Positions 25,004 to 32,725 of a stretch of 64,000 bases of DNA are shown piece by piece. This DNA comes from Okeanomitos corallinicola TIOX110 (lineage in GTDB: Bacteria; Cyanobacteriota; Cyanobacteriia; Cyanobacteriales; Nostocaceae), in NCBI RefSeq assembly GCF_038050375.1, contig NZ_CP150886.1, positions 2,211,318 through 2,275,317 on the forward strand, read 5' to 3'. The notes below the pieces were generated by a model. That model did no database searches, was not told the origin of the DNA, and was given only the letters and a program-made list of their open reading frames with translations. The translations under genes were made by a program, and so were the position numbers. Position 1 is the first letter of the stretch. Every line of letters starts with the position of its first letter.

Positions 25004-26213
25004 CTATCCCTAGACTAAAAGCTGTCGGGACTACTTTTCGTAAAATATTCAAACTACCATTGACATCAGCATGAATCAATAAACCATTACCTGTTTGATA
25101 AAACTTAGTTCTGATTCTGCGACCACTAAATTTTACACTGAGCTTAGTCGAAGTGTTCACTTCTTTCGAGTCAACTTTGCCATAAGTAGGAATAGGATCT
25201 TGGTCTAAAAAAGAAGCTACAGAAGTGTAAGACTCCTCAGAGACCAATACATTTATCCCCACTAATTTCGCTTTATAACTCAACTGCTGTACAAATCGAG
25301 TATGGGGAATACAAACAAAGTTTTGATTATTTCTACTGCCCAAATTCCCATTCTGTTTCCACAAGGAATTTTGACCTATTACTAAAGTCCCAATCCCACA
25401 CTTGACTAAATGGTTAATAATTAAGCGACTGGCTTTATGCAGATAATCATCTACTCGAAAATTCCGTTTTTTAGTTAAACTTTGTAGTCGTTTAGAGGTC
25501 TTTTGATGTGCAGGTAGTAAAGATTGTAAATTGGCTTTTCTTTGATTGTAATAACGATTAATTGATTTGATAATCCGCCCGGAAACCAGAACTGGTATAA
25601 ATCCCGGCTGGTTTGATGTTAAAGTGGCTAGATTATCTATGCCTAAATCAATCGCTGCTATAGCATTACTGTCTAAACCATAATCTGTTTCCTCTTTTTC
25701 ATAGACAACTTCTACTACATAATGGTCAATCTTGGGGACAATTCTTACTTGATTTAGATAACAATAATCTACTTTTGTAGGAATGTGAATCTGTGTTTGT
25801 GACAGATGAATCAACCCGGATTTCATTTTGGGTTTACTCACTGCTTGGGCTGTATAAACTAATAAATGTCTCCCTTTTTCTTTGTGTTTATATTTGGGTA
25901 ATTTGGGTCTGCCTAAAAATTTAGATTTATCTTCTGCATAAGCTTTAATTGCTGCAAAAAAAGATGACCAGTTGCGATGTAGTCCTAATAATACTTGTTG
26001 GGCAACTTTGGCTGGTAAGGCCTGGTATGGTTCTGTCCCTTTTAACTGTTTTGCTAAACAATTGTAATCGAGGTATTTTTGAGCAAAGATGAAACTTTGG
26101 CGAATGTGAAAGTTAGCATAATTGTAGAGGTTTTTGGCAGCAAAACACAATTTATCAATCTCCTGATAATGGGGATGATTTCTTTGAATGATATGCCGCT
26201 CTACTACTTGCAT
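24960..26213 (-). CDS. TnpB-family RNA-guided nuclease (IS200/IS605/IS1341-type), solitary
   Basis: The RuvC-like nuclease residues are present: AAIDLGIDNLATL (first Asp), LVSEESYTSVASFL (Glu) and HADVNGSLNILRK (last Asp). The N-terminus is the helical OrfB region (NHPHYQEIDKLCFAAKNLYNYANF). It lacks the usual CxxC pairs of the zinc-ribbon between the Glu and last Asp motifs, where TSVASFLDQDPIPTYG and RIRTKFYQTGNG are found instead. This is a known variant of the IS1341-like group. No tnpA transposase is adjacent, so the element is non-autonomous. The start ATG at 26213 gives a normal-length 417-residue protein. Confidence 0.88.
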   Translation of the reverse strand: MQVVERHIIQRNHPHYQEIDKLCFAAKNLYNYANFHIRQSFIFAQKYLDYNCLAKQLKGTEPYQALPAKVAQQVLLGLHRNWSSFFAAIKAYAEDKSKFLGRPKLPKYKHKEKGRHLLVYTAQAVSKPKMKSGLIHLSQTQIHIPTKVDYCYLNQVRIVPKIDHYVVEVVYEKEETDYGLDSNAIAAIDLGIDNLATLTSNQPGFIPVLVSGRIIKSINRYYNQRKANLQSLLPAHQKTSKRLQSLTKKRNFRVDDYLHKASRLIINHLVKCGIGTLVIGQNSLWKQNGNLGSRNNQNFVCIPHTRFVQQLSYKAKLVGINVLVSEESYTSVASFLDQDPIPTYGKVDSKEVNTSTKLSVKFSGRRIRTKFYQTGNGLLIHADVNGSLNILRKVVPTAFSLGIEGVVVRPVGVIPDK

Positions 26214-26623
26214 ACACTAACTGGTTTCTATGAATATTCGCCCATATATACTAACATATCTTAGATCTGATAATGCACAAAATTCTTGCTCAGTTCTCTT
26301 TGCACAAGAAAAGCTGTATAAGTGATTTTAGCTGACTTGTCTGTGATTAATGACTAGACATGACTATATTTGTCTATAAATTCGGCGAAGTTTACCAATA
26401 CTAGAACTACGAAGTAGAACCCCATAGATTTAATTGTCAAGGTACAGATTGCCGTTAAGCAGTTAGGTTTTTATACAGGTTGTTTACCATTCCTGTGAAA
26501 TTCACTGTAGCATAACTGTCCTCAAGGGGCAAGCCGCTATTAGTCATTAGTCATTGGTTGTTAGTAATATTCATCCTGACTCCTGACTCCTGTACGGGCG
26601 AACGGCCGTTCGCCCCTCCTGAA
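26214..26623. other. Intergenic region between tnpB and the hlyD-like gene
   Basis: This 410-base stretch holds the left flank of the TnpB element, whose boundary I could not define, and no gene. Near its end is a 20-base perfect palindrome, GGGCGAACGGCCGTTCGCCC (26596-26615). A related degenerate sequence (ACGGGTGAACGGCCCCCC) is found inside the MITE copy at 39606-39723. It lies just beyond the 3' end of the HlyD gene and could act as a transcription-end structure. Confidence 0.55.
26596..26615. repeat. 20-base perfect palindrome
   Basis: GGGCGAACGGCCGTTCGCCC is self-complementary with no spacer, so as RNA it can pair through most of its length. It lies 9 bases past the HlyD stop codon and is flanked by CTCCTG direct repeats. 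A decayed relative lies at about 39686-39701. Confidence 0.6.
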
Positions 26624-28183
26624 TTAACGTACCTCTTTCAAACTATCAACTTGTTTGGTAAACATCTCTGTAAACAAATCCATGACAGTACGTTCTTCAC
26701 GGACTTTGATATTAGCAGTAATAGACATCCCTGATTGTAAAGGAATAGTTCTACCTTGAGCGATAATATTTTGTTGATCCAAACTAACTGTAGCTGGAAA
26801 TCTATAAAATTGATGAGTTTGATCTGGTGGTAAAGCATCTGAACCAATATTGATTACTTGACCTTTAATATCTCCAAACTGACTAAAAGGAAAGGAATCT
26901 ATTCTCACATCTACTTTCATCCCCTCACGAACAAAACCAATATCTTTATTAGTGATAAATACATCGGCAATATATTTATCATTAGGGACGATTTGCAATA
27001 ATTTTTGGGTAGGATTAGCCACAAAACCAGGGTTTTTAGCTTGTAAATCAAATACAATTCCTGAAACCGGAGCGCGAACTTCTTGATATTTAATGTTTAA
27101 TTGTGATTGGGAAATTTTACTATTAATATCAGCCAATCTCTGTTCATTTTCCAGAATAATTCGCATAAATTGACTATCAATTTCTGCAATTCTCTGTTTG
27201 TTATTAGCTATCTGATCTAAAACATTTTTATCAGTTACTGCTACGGTATTTGTAACTTGTTGCTGTGCTTTTTGAATATCAAACTCTAGGCGTTTTTCTT
27301 CTTCCATTAATTGTTCTATTTCTGCCTGGAGAGTTTGTACCTGTTGTTGCTGATTCAGGTATTGTAACTGAGAAATTCCTCCTTCTACTGCTAGAATTTT
27401 CAACTTATCTAAAATCTGTGATTGAATGGCTAAACCATTTTGAGTATCTTTTAGCCGCACTTCTGTTTGAGATAGTTGCTTTCTGATTTTTTCAACTTCT
27501 AATTTAGCTGCATTGGAACGAGATTCTAATTCTCTCTGGGCAGCAACAAAGCGTTGTTGTTCATCTATACCATTTCTTACATCTGGTGCAGAATTTCTTA
27601 ATTGAGAACGGAGGAGTTGATTTTCCGATACTAACGATGCTCTATTTTTTAATAGAAAAGCTGATTCTGCTGGTAAGTTACCGCTTAAAAAATTTAACTC
27701 TGATGCGACGGCAGTGCTTGCTCCCATTAAGCGGCGATAAATATCATTTTCTTTGATTAAAGCTACACGAATTTTGTTTAGAGAACTTAATTCAGCTAAG
27801 GTGGCAATAGATTCAAATGTTAAGAGTAATTCTCCTTCTTTAACCTCTTGTCCATCTTTGACATACACAGATTTAACAACACCATTAATAGGAGCTTGAA
27901 CTTCTTTAACCGTTCCCTCTGGTTTTAATTGACCAGTAGCAGGAACAACCTGTTCAATTTTGGCAAAATACGCCCAACCAATACCAAAACAAGCTACCAG
28001 CATCATGGTAATCATGATCGTGCGTGACCAAACTGGTGATTGTTTTAAGACTATGGATTGTTCAAAGCTATCTTGATAGGAAGTATTTGAAGAATTACTA
28101 GCAGATTTTTTGATGGGTAACTCTAGATTTTGTTTTTTGCCGTTACCGTTAGAGTTGATTTTATTACCGTTAACTTGAGTCAT
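26624..28183 (-). CDS. HlyD-family membrane fusion protein of a type I secretion system
   Basis: The N-terminus is cytoplasmic and is followed by one membrane helix near 55-75 (WSRTIMITMMLVACFGIGWAYFA). A lipoyl/biotinyl half-motif (VQAPINGVVKSVYVKDGQEVKEGELL) then precedes a long coiled coil (about 150-370) and returns to YQEVRAPVSGIVFDLQAKNPG. The end shows the HlyD beta-barrel, including VRIDSFPFSQFGDIKGQVINI. It has 519 residues. It is the adaptor that bridges the ABC exporter (28300-31302) to an outer-membrane TolC channel encoded elsewhere. It is the last gene of the secretion cluster. Confidence 0.9.
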   Translation of the reverse strand: MTQVNGNKINSNGNGKKQNLELPIKKSASNSSNTSYQDSFEQSIVLKQSPVWSRTIMITMMLVACFGIGWAYFAKIEQVVPATGQLKPEGTVKEVQAPINGVVKSVYVKDGQEVKEGELLLTFESIATLAELSSLNKIRVALIKENDIYRRLMGASTAVASELNFLSGNLPAESAFLLKNRASLVSENQLLRSQLRNSAPDVRNGIDEQQRFVAAQRELESRSNAAKLEVEKIRKQLSQTEVRLKDTQNGLAIQSQILDKLKILAVEGGISQLQYLNQQQQVQTLQAEIEQLMEEEKRLEFDIQKAQQQVTNTVAVTDKNVLDQIANNKQRIAEIDSQFMRIILENEQRLADINSKISQSQLNIKYQEVRAPVSGIVFDLQAKNPGFVANPTQKLLQIVPNDKYIADVFITNKDIGFVREGMKVDVRIDSFPFSQFGDIKGQVINIGSDALPPDQTHQFYRFPATVSLDQQNIIAQGRTIPLQSGMSITANIKVREERTVMDLFTEMFTKQVDSLKEVR

Positions 28184-28261
28184 AACAATTTTGGATTTTG
28201 GGTTTGAGTATTCACAGGAAATTTCAGATTATTCAGATATATTTATGCTAACAACTGATCA

Positions 28262-28289
28262 TCAGGGTTTAGCAATACTAAACCCCTGA
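28262..28289. repeat. TCAGGGTTTAG...CTAAACCCCTGA hairpin between ABC and HlyD genes
   Basis: TCAGGGTTTAG (28262-28272) pairs with CTAAACCCCTGA (28278-28289), apart from one bulged C, around the loop CAATA. It is in the 117-base gap after the ABC stop and before HlyD on the minus strand. No U-tract follows, so it may tune expression or RNA stability between the two genes. It shares the core GGGTTTAG with 10823-10843. Confidence 0.5.
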
Positions 28290-28299
28290 AACTGACAAC

Positions 28300-31200
28300 T
28301 TAGAGATTAACTTCTTGTTGTTGATAGAGGTAGAAATAATGTCCTTTAGTGGTCATTAATTCTTGGTGGCTACCTTGTTCTATTACCCTACCACCATCCA
28401 TTACAACAATGGTATTAGCATTACTAACAGTATTGAGGCGGTGAGTAATGAAAAAGACGGTTGTACCTTGGAATGCTCGCGCTAAATTCAAGCATATTTG
28501 TCGTTCGGTGGGATAATCTAGGGCGCTGGTAGCTTCGTCTAAAACTAATAATTTTGGTTTTTGGAGAATGGAACGGGCGATCGCAATTCTTTGTCTTTGT
28601 CCACCAGAAAGGTTTGAACCTTTTTCTCCTACCCTGGTGTTATAACCATTGGGCAAGTTCATGATAAATTCATGGGCAACAGCAATCCTAGCCGCTTCGA
28701 TAATTTCATCTGTGCTGGCATCGGGATTAGTTAAGGCTATATTTTCTTGGACTGTACCATCAAACAACAATGGATCTTGAGGTACAACTCCTATTTGCCG
28801 ACGTAGTGAATAAAGTTCTACTTTACTAATGTCATAACCATCAATCAAAATTCTGCCAGACTCAACGTTATAAAGTCTGAGTAGTAATTTCATCATGGTA
28901 CTTTTCCCTGAACCACTTTGTCCGACAATGCCGACAAATCTACCAGATGGAAAATCAAGACTAACGTTATTTAGTTGTAATGGTCCACTGGGAGCAAATC
29001 TAAAGGAAACACCTTCATATTTAACTGCACCCTCAATACTGGGTAAGGGAATATTTTCTCTGTCTGCTTCTGCTTCTTGGGGTGTATCAACAATGTCACC
29101 TAATCGCTCTAAAGATAATCCAGTTTGTTGGAAGTTTTGCCACAGTTGCGCCAATCTTAATATGGGGCTGGTAACGTAACTGGAGATAATTCTAAAGGCG
29201 ATTAATTGTCCTAAAGTCAGGTCTCCTTTTAAGACTAAATAAGCTCCTACCCACAACACTAATAAGGCACTAAGTTTATTTAAAAATTGACTGGTGGAGT
29301 TTGCTAAGGTAGAAGTGATGACGGTTTTAAAACCTGCGGCTACAAATTTGGCATAACGTTCTTGCCAGGAAAAGCGCGATCGCAATTCAATATTTTGTGC
29401 TTTTACTGTTTGAATACCTGACATCACTTCCACTAAATAAGATTGAGTAGAAGCATTCCGTTCTGCCTTGGTGCGTAACTGTCGGCTAATGGTGGGTGCA
29501 GCAATTAATGTCACTACAACAAATAAAGGAATAATTCCTAAGCCCACTATGGTTAGCTGCCAACTATAAAACAGCATGACAACGATATAAACCACCGAGA
29601 AAACGGCATCTAATACTACTGTTAATGCTGTACCTGTGAGGAACTGACGAATGTTTTCTAATTCGTTGACGCGAGTTGCGAGTTCACCAACTGGGCGCTT
29701 TTCAAAATAACGTAATGGTAATCTCAACAGGTGGTCAATAATTTGTGACCCCAAACCCATATCAATCCGGTTTGTGGTATCTACAAATAAGTAAGTCCGT
29801 AATGTAGTTAATACTGCTTCAAATACACCGACTGCTAATAGTAAAACTCCTAAAACATTCAGGGTATTAATACTATTTTGAACGATGACTTTATCAATGA
29901 TTAATTGAATAACTAACGGGTTTGCTAAAGCTGCTAGTTGGACGAAGAAGGAAGCAATAAATACTTCTATTAAAACTCGCCGATAACGTGATAAATATGG
30001 TAAAAACCAACTTAAACCAAATCTTTGCTGGGGTGTTTCCTGGGTAGCACTAATCAGTAAAACTTTCAGTTGTGGTTGCAGGTTACTCTCATCAGTTTCT
30101 ATTTCTTGAATCAGTTGACTTGGTTTACAATTAATAATGCCCTTGGATGGCACACCCAAAACTACGGTATGATCGTCAACTGCATAGACCACAGCATAAT
30201 TATCTTGATATTGAATTAATGCTGGTGTGGGAATGCGAGTAATGGCTGTGGCGGGAATTTCTACTAATTGAGATTTAAGACCAATTAATTCGCCTAAATA
30301 GGCACAAACAGGGAAGGAGATATTACCCTGCCGTTTTATTTGTTCGCTTAAAATTCGCCTTACTACTTCTTTTCTGAGGGGAACTTCTAAGTGTTTACCC
30401 AACATTTGAAAACAGGCCAAGGTAGAATCTAATTCTCCCTGTCCCCGAAAGAAGGGGAATTTTTTGAGGTTATGCTTGACTTGAGGCTTTTGTGGTGAAG
30501 GCGTACTTACGGCTTCGTTTGTAGCGTAGGGAATGTCTATTTCCTCTAGGTTTTGCTCTTGATCATCTAGTTGTTCTACTCCTACTTGATATTGATCTAG
30601 AAATAATAAATCTTCAGGAAGGATACCTACTAAACGTGCAGGGCTATTACCTGTTACTTCTACAATGTTTCTAGAACTTGTTGCTAATTGAGTACCTGGG
30701 GAACAATTAGCTACTGTACCACCACCACTAACAAGCCAGACTCTATCAGTTTCTAGTTGATTAGATTGGTGTTTTCCTGGTGGAAGATAATGAATTTGTA
30801 CCTTTGATACAATTTCTTGGGTGATTTCTTTGAGGTTTAAGCTGGCGTTGGCTTGTTGGGCTAATTGGGGGCTGAGAACATCAAATATTTCTATGACATG
30901 ACTGGCATTTTGACGATCATGGGCAAAGGCTGGATTTTGAAATAGTAGACTTAAATAGTCTGCTGTACTGAAGGTTAAACAAATTATTTCTGTAGAGGCG
31001 ATCGCTGTTTCACAAGCTATCTGTCTCAATAAACTAATTTCCCCAATTACTGCCCCCGGTTCTAAAATTTTTAGGGTGACAGGTAATTGTGTCTGGGGAT
31101 CATACCCTAGTAACCTGACTTTTCCTTCATAGAGAATTGATATTCGATCTGGTAGTTTTTCTTTACTAATTATTTTTTGCCCGATGCGGTAACGTAAGGC

Positions 31201-31302
31201 TTGCTGTTGAGATAAAAGATTATTTCTTTCGGATACCGATAGTTGTTCAAATCCAGGCAGGTTGGTTAAGAATTCGGAAAAGGATTGATTACTATAAGTC
31301 AT
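28300..31302 (-). CDS. Type I secretion ABC exporter with N-terminal cNMP-binding and inactive C39-like domains
   Basis: The 1000-residue chain starts with a cyclic-nucleotide-binding-type domain (about 15-130: FSEFLTNLPGFEQLSVSERNNL ... PGAVIGEISLLRQ). A C39-like domain follows (about 285-400), then a six-helix transmembrane domain (about 440-700) and a nucleotide-binding domain with Walker A GIVGQSGSGKST, signature LSGGQRQRIAIA and Walker B LLVLDEATSALD. In the C39-like region the expected catalytic Cys is Ser (DSTLACF) and the catalytic His position reads Asn-Tyr (DNYAVVY). This suggests a non-peptidase, HlyB-style domain that binds RTX substrates. It energises export through the HlyD adaptor. 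Confidence 0.93.
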   Translation of the reverse strand: MTYSNQSFSEFLTNLPGFEQLSVSERNNLLSQQQALRYRIGQKIISKEKLPDRISILYEGKVRLLGYDPQTQLPVTLKILEPGAVIGEISLLRQIACETAIASTEIICLTFSTADYLSLLFQNPAFAHDRQNASHVIEIFDVLSPQLAQQANASLNLKEITQEIVSKVQIHYLPPGKHQSNQLETDRVWLVSGGGTVANCSPGTQLATSSRNIVEVTGNSPARLVGILPEDLLFLDQYQVGVEQLDDQEQNLEEIDIPYATNEAVSTPSPQKPQVKHNLKKFPFFRGQGELDSTLACFQMLGKHLEVPLRKEVVRRILSEQIKRQGNISFPVCAYLGELIGLKSQLVEIPATAITRIPTPALIQYQDNYAVVYAVDDHTVVLGVPSKGIINCKPSQLIQEIETDESNLQPQLKVLLISATQETPQQRFGLSWFLPYLSRYRRVLIEVFIASFFVQLAALANPLVIQLIIDKVIVQNSINTLNVLGVLLLAVGVFEAVLTTLRTYLFVDTTNRIDMGLGSQIIDHLLRLPLRYFEKRPVGELATRVNELENIRQFLTGTALTVVLDAVFSVVYIVVMLFYSWQLTIVGLGIIPLFVVVTLIAAPTISRQLRTKAERNASTQSYLVEVMSGIQTVKAQNIELRSRFSWQERYAKFVAAGFKTVITSTLANSTSQFLNKLSALLVLWVGAYLVLKGDLTLGQLIAFRIISSYVTSPILRLAQLWQNFQQTGLSLERLGDIVDTPQEAEADRENIPLPSIEGAVKYEGVSFRFAPSGPLQLNNVSLDFPSGRFVGIVGQSGSGKSTMMKLLLRLYNVESGRILIDGYDISKVELYSLRRQIGVVPQDPLLFDGTVQENIALTNPDASTDEIIEAARIAVAHEFIMNLPNGYNTRVGEKGSNLSGGQRQRIAIARSILQKPKLLVLDEATSALDYPTERQICLNLARAFQGTTVFFITHRLNTVSNANTIVVMDGGRVIEQGSHQELMTTKGHYFYLYQQQEVNL

Positions 31303-31437
31303 GTTTATGAGAATTAATTAATTTTTATTGTCGTGGCAGGGATAGATAGTATTATTATTCGTTGTGAAAGCTATATAGAATGATGAACAGGAAAAATTTA
31401 ATAATTGAGTCTTTATCCGGTTCACATCCTCGCTCAC

Positions 31438-32148
31438 TCAATCTTCTGCTTGTTTGATTTGCCAGTTTTGTGGTGCTATTTGGGTTTGTAGCCAACCCTG
31501 GAAACGCTCATTTATTAATCGCTGCCGCGTGGAACGATCAAATTGTGCTGGTAATAGTTTCTCTAACCTGACAATTACAAGCCATTCACCTATTTGAGTT
31601 GGTGGTGATAGTTGTTGCGGCTGACTCACAGATAAAATTTTCGCCAACATTGGATTTAAAGCTTGTAATTCCACAGGGCCAACTAAACCATCTGTTTGTG
31701 CTTCTGGTCCCTGGGCATATTCCCTTGCTAGTTGGGCAAAAGATTGTTCTCCCTCCTGAATACGAAAATAAATTTCTTGGGCTATCCCAATCTCAGCAGT
31801 GGTAATGAGTGAATATATAACTCTATCCAGTTGGGGTTTACGCTGGTAAAAGTAAGAGTCTATATCTTGTCCCCAAGATGCTTCTTTGAACTTTTCCAAT
31901 TTGAGTTGGCGAATAGCTATACTATTCATAGTTTCAGGACTGATTGTCTGTTCCTGTCGTCCTTGATATTGTTGGGCTAGTTGTTCACAGGCGAGTTGCT
32001 CTTCTTCTGGTGTAGACTCAACTTGTGCGATCGCTTGATCAATCACCACTTCTTTCAGTAATGGCGGCACTAATTGATATTTCTGTAATAATTGCAGAAC
32101 TTCAGCAGCAGGTAGTATGCGATCGCCAAATTGCAGCACTGGATTCAT
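31438..32148 (-). CDS. Parvulin-type peptidyl-prolyl isomerase of the secretion cluster
   Basis: The C-terminal half has a parvulin (PpiC/SurA-like) domain: EIGIAQEIYFRIQEGEQSFAQLAREYAQGPEAQTDGLVGPVELQALNPMLAKIL, then LVIVRLEKLLP. The N-terminal half is helical. No clear signal peptide is seen. It is placed between the RTX substrate gene and the ABC exporter gene, so it may act as a cytoplasmic chaperone or folding factor for the substrate. I set the start at ATG 32148 (MNPVLQFGDRILPAAE), which resembles homolog starts. GTG at 32172 is the alternative and neither has a strong ribosome-binding site. Confidence 0.82.
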   Translation of the reverse strand: MNPVLQFGDRILPAAEVLQLLQKYQLVPPLLKEVVIDQAIAQVESTPEEEQLACEQLAQQYQGRQEQTISPETMNSIAIRQLKLEKFKEASWGQDIDSYFYQRKPQLDRVIYSLITTAEIGIAQEIYFRIQEGEQSFAQLAREYAQGPEAQTDGLVGPVELQALNPMLAKILSVSQPQQLSPPTQIGEWLVIVRLEKLLPAQFDRSTRQRLINERFQGWLQTQIAPQNWQIKQAED

Positions 32149-32172
32149 ATTATTCGTAAGCAGGTTTACCAC

Positions 32173-32725
32173 CTCTATCAGTTAGTTGTTATCAAAAAAA
32201 TAGTAGAACTAGATTGGAGTATGTTTATCCACGAGTTAAGAAAACGTTATTGTTTATGAATCTCTAGGTTTAAAGTTTTTGTACATAGATAAATTTTTCA
32301 TGAAGTTCATAAACTTAACGGATTACGTTTTTACATACTTCAGTAAAAAATTATCCGTATTTAAATATCATCGTACCAAACTATCACAATTTTTTGAAAA
32401 TGCAAGCTCAAACTGGCAGTTCAGTAAAAAAACTTAGAAATTTAACTTGAAAATATAGAAAATACATTTTTAATTCGGGTTTATAGCTATCTATATGCTT
32501 TCTGCCCGAAACTTTTCACCAGCCATTATACTATAATTTACCATTTCTCATTGATTAATTACGTAATTTAACAGAAGACATAGTTTAAAGGTTTACACAT
32601 CTGTCACTTGGATACAGGTTGATTAAAAAAGTAAGGGCTAAAGGTTTTTTCCCTTTACCCCTTAGTTCTGTTATAGTTTTTTGATTTCTTCTGATTTATA
32701 GAAGCTGACTAAATTTGTAATTCCC
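32173..32725. other. Gap between the PPIase and the VCBS/RTX gene
   Basis: This AT-rich stretch has no gene. Near 32622-32664 it holds the terminator-like hairpin of the RTX gene. The remainder probably contains the promoter of the downstream PPIase-ABC-HlyD genes, with no motif that I could identify. A putative terminator here suggests the substrate is transcribed separately from the exporter. Confidence 0.5.
32622..32664 (-). terminator. Intrinsic terminator after the VCBS/RTX gene
   Basis: TAAGGGCTAAAGG and CCCTTTACCCCTTA form a 13-base stem with one mismatch (32632-32664) around a TTTTTT loop. On the minus strand, in the direction of the RTX gene, the stem is followed by CTTTTTTAATC, a good U-tract. 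It lies 62 bases past the stop codon. Confidence 0.75.
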
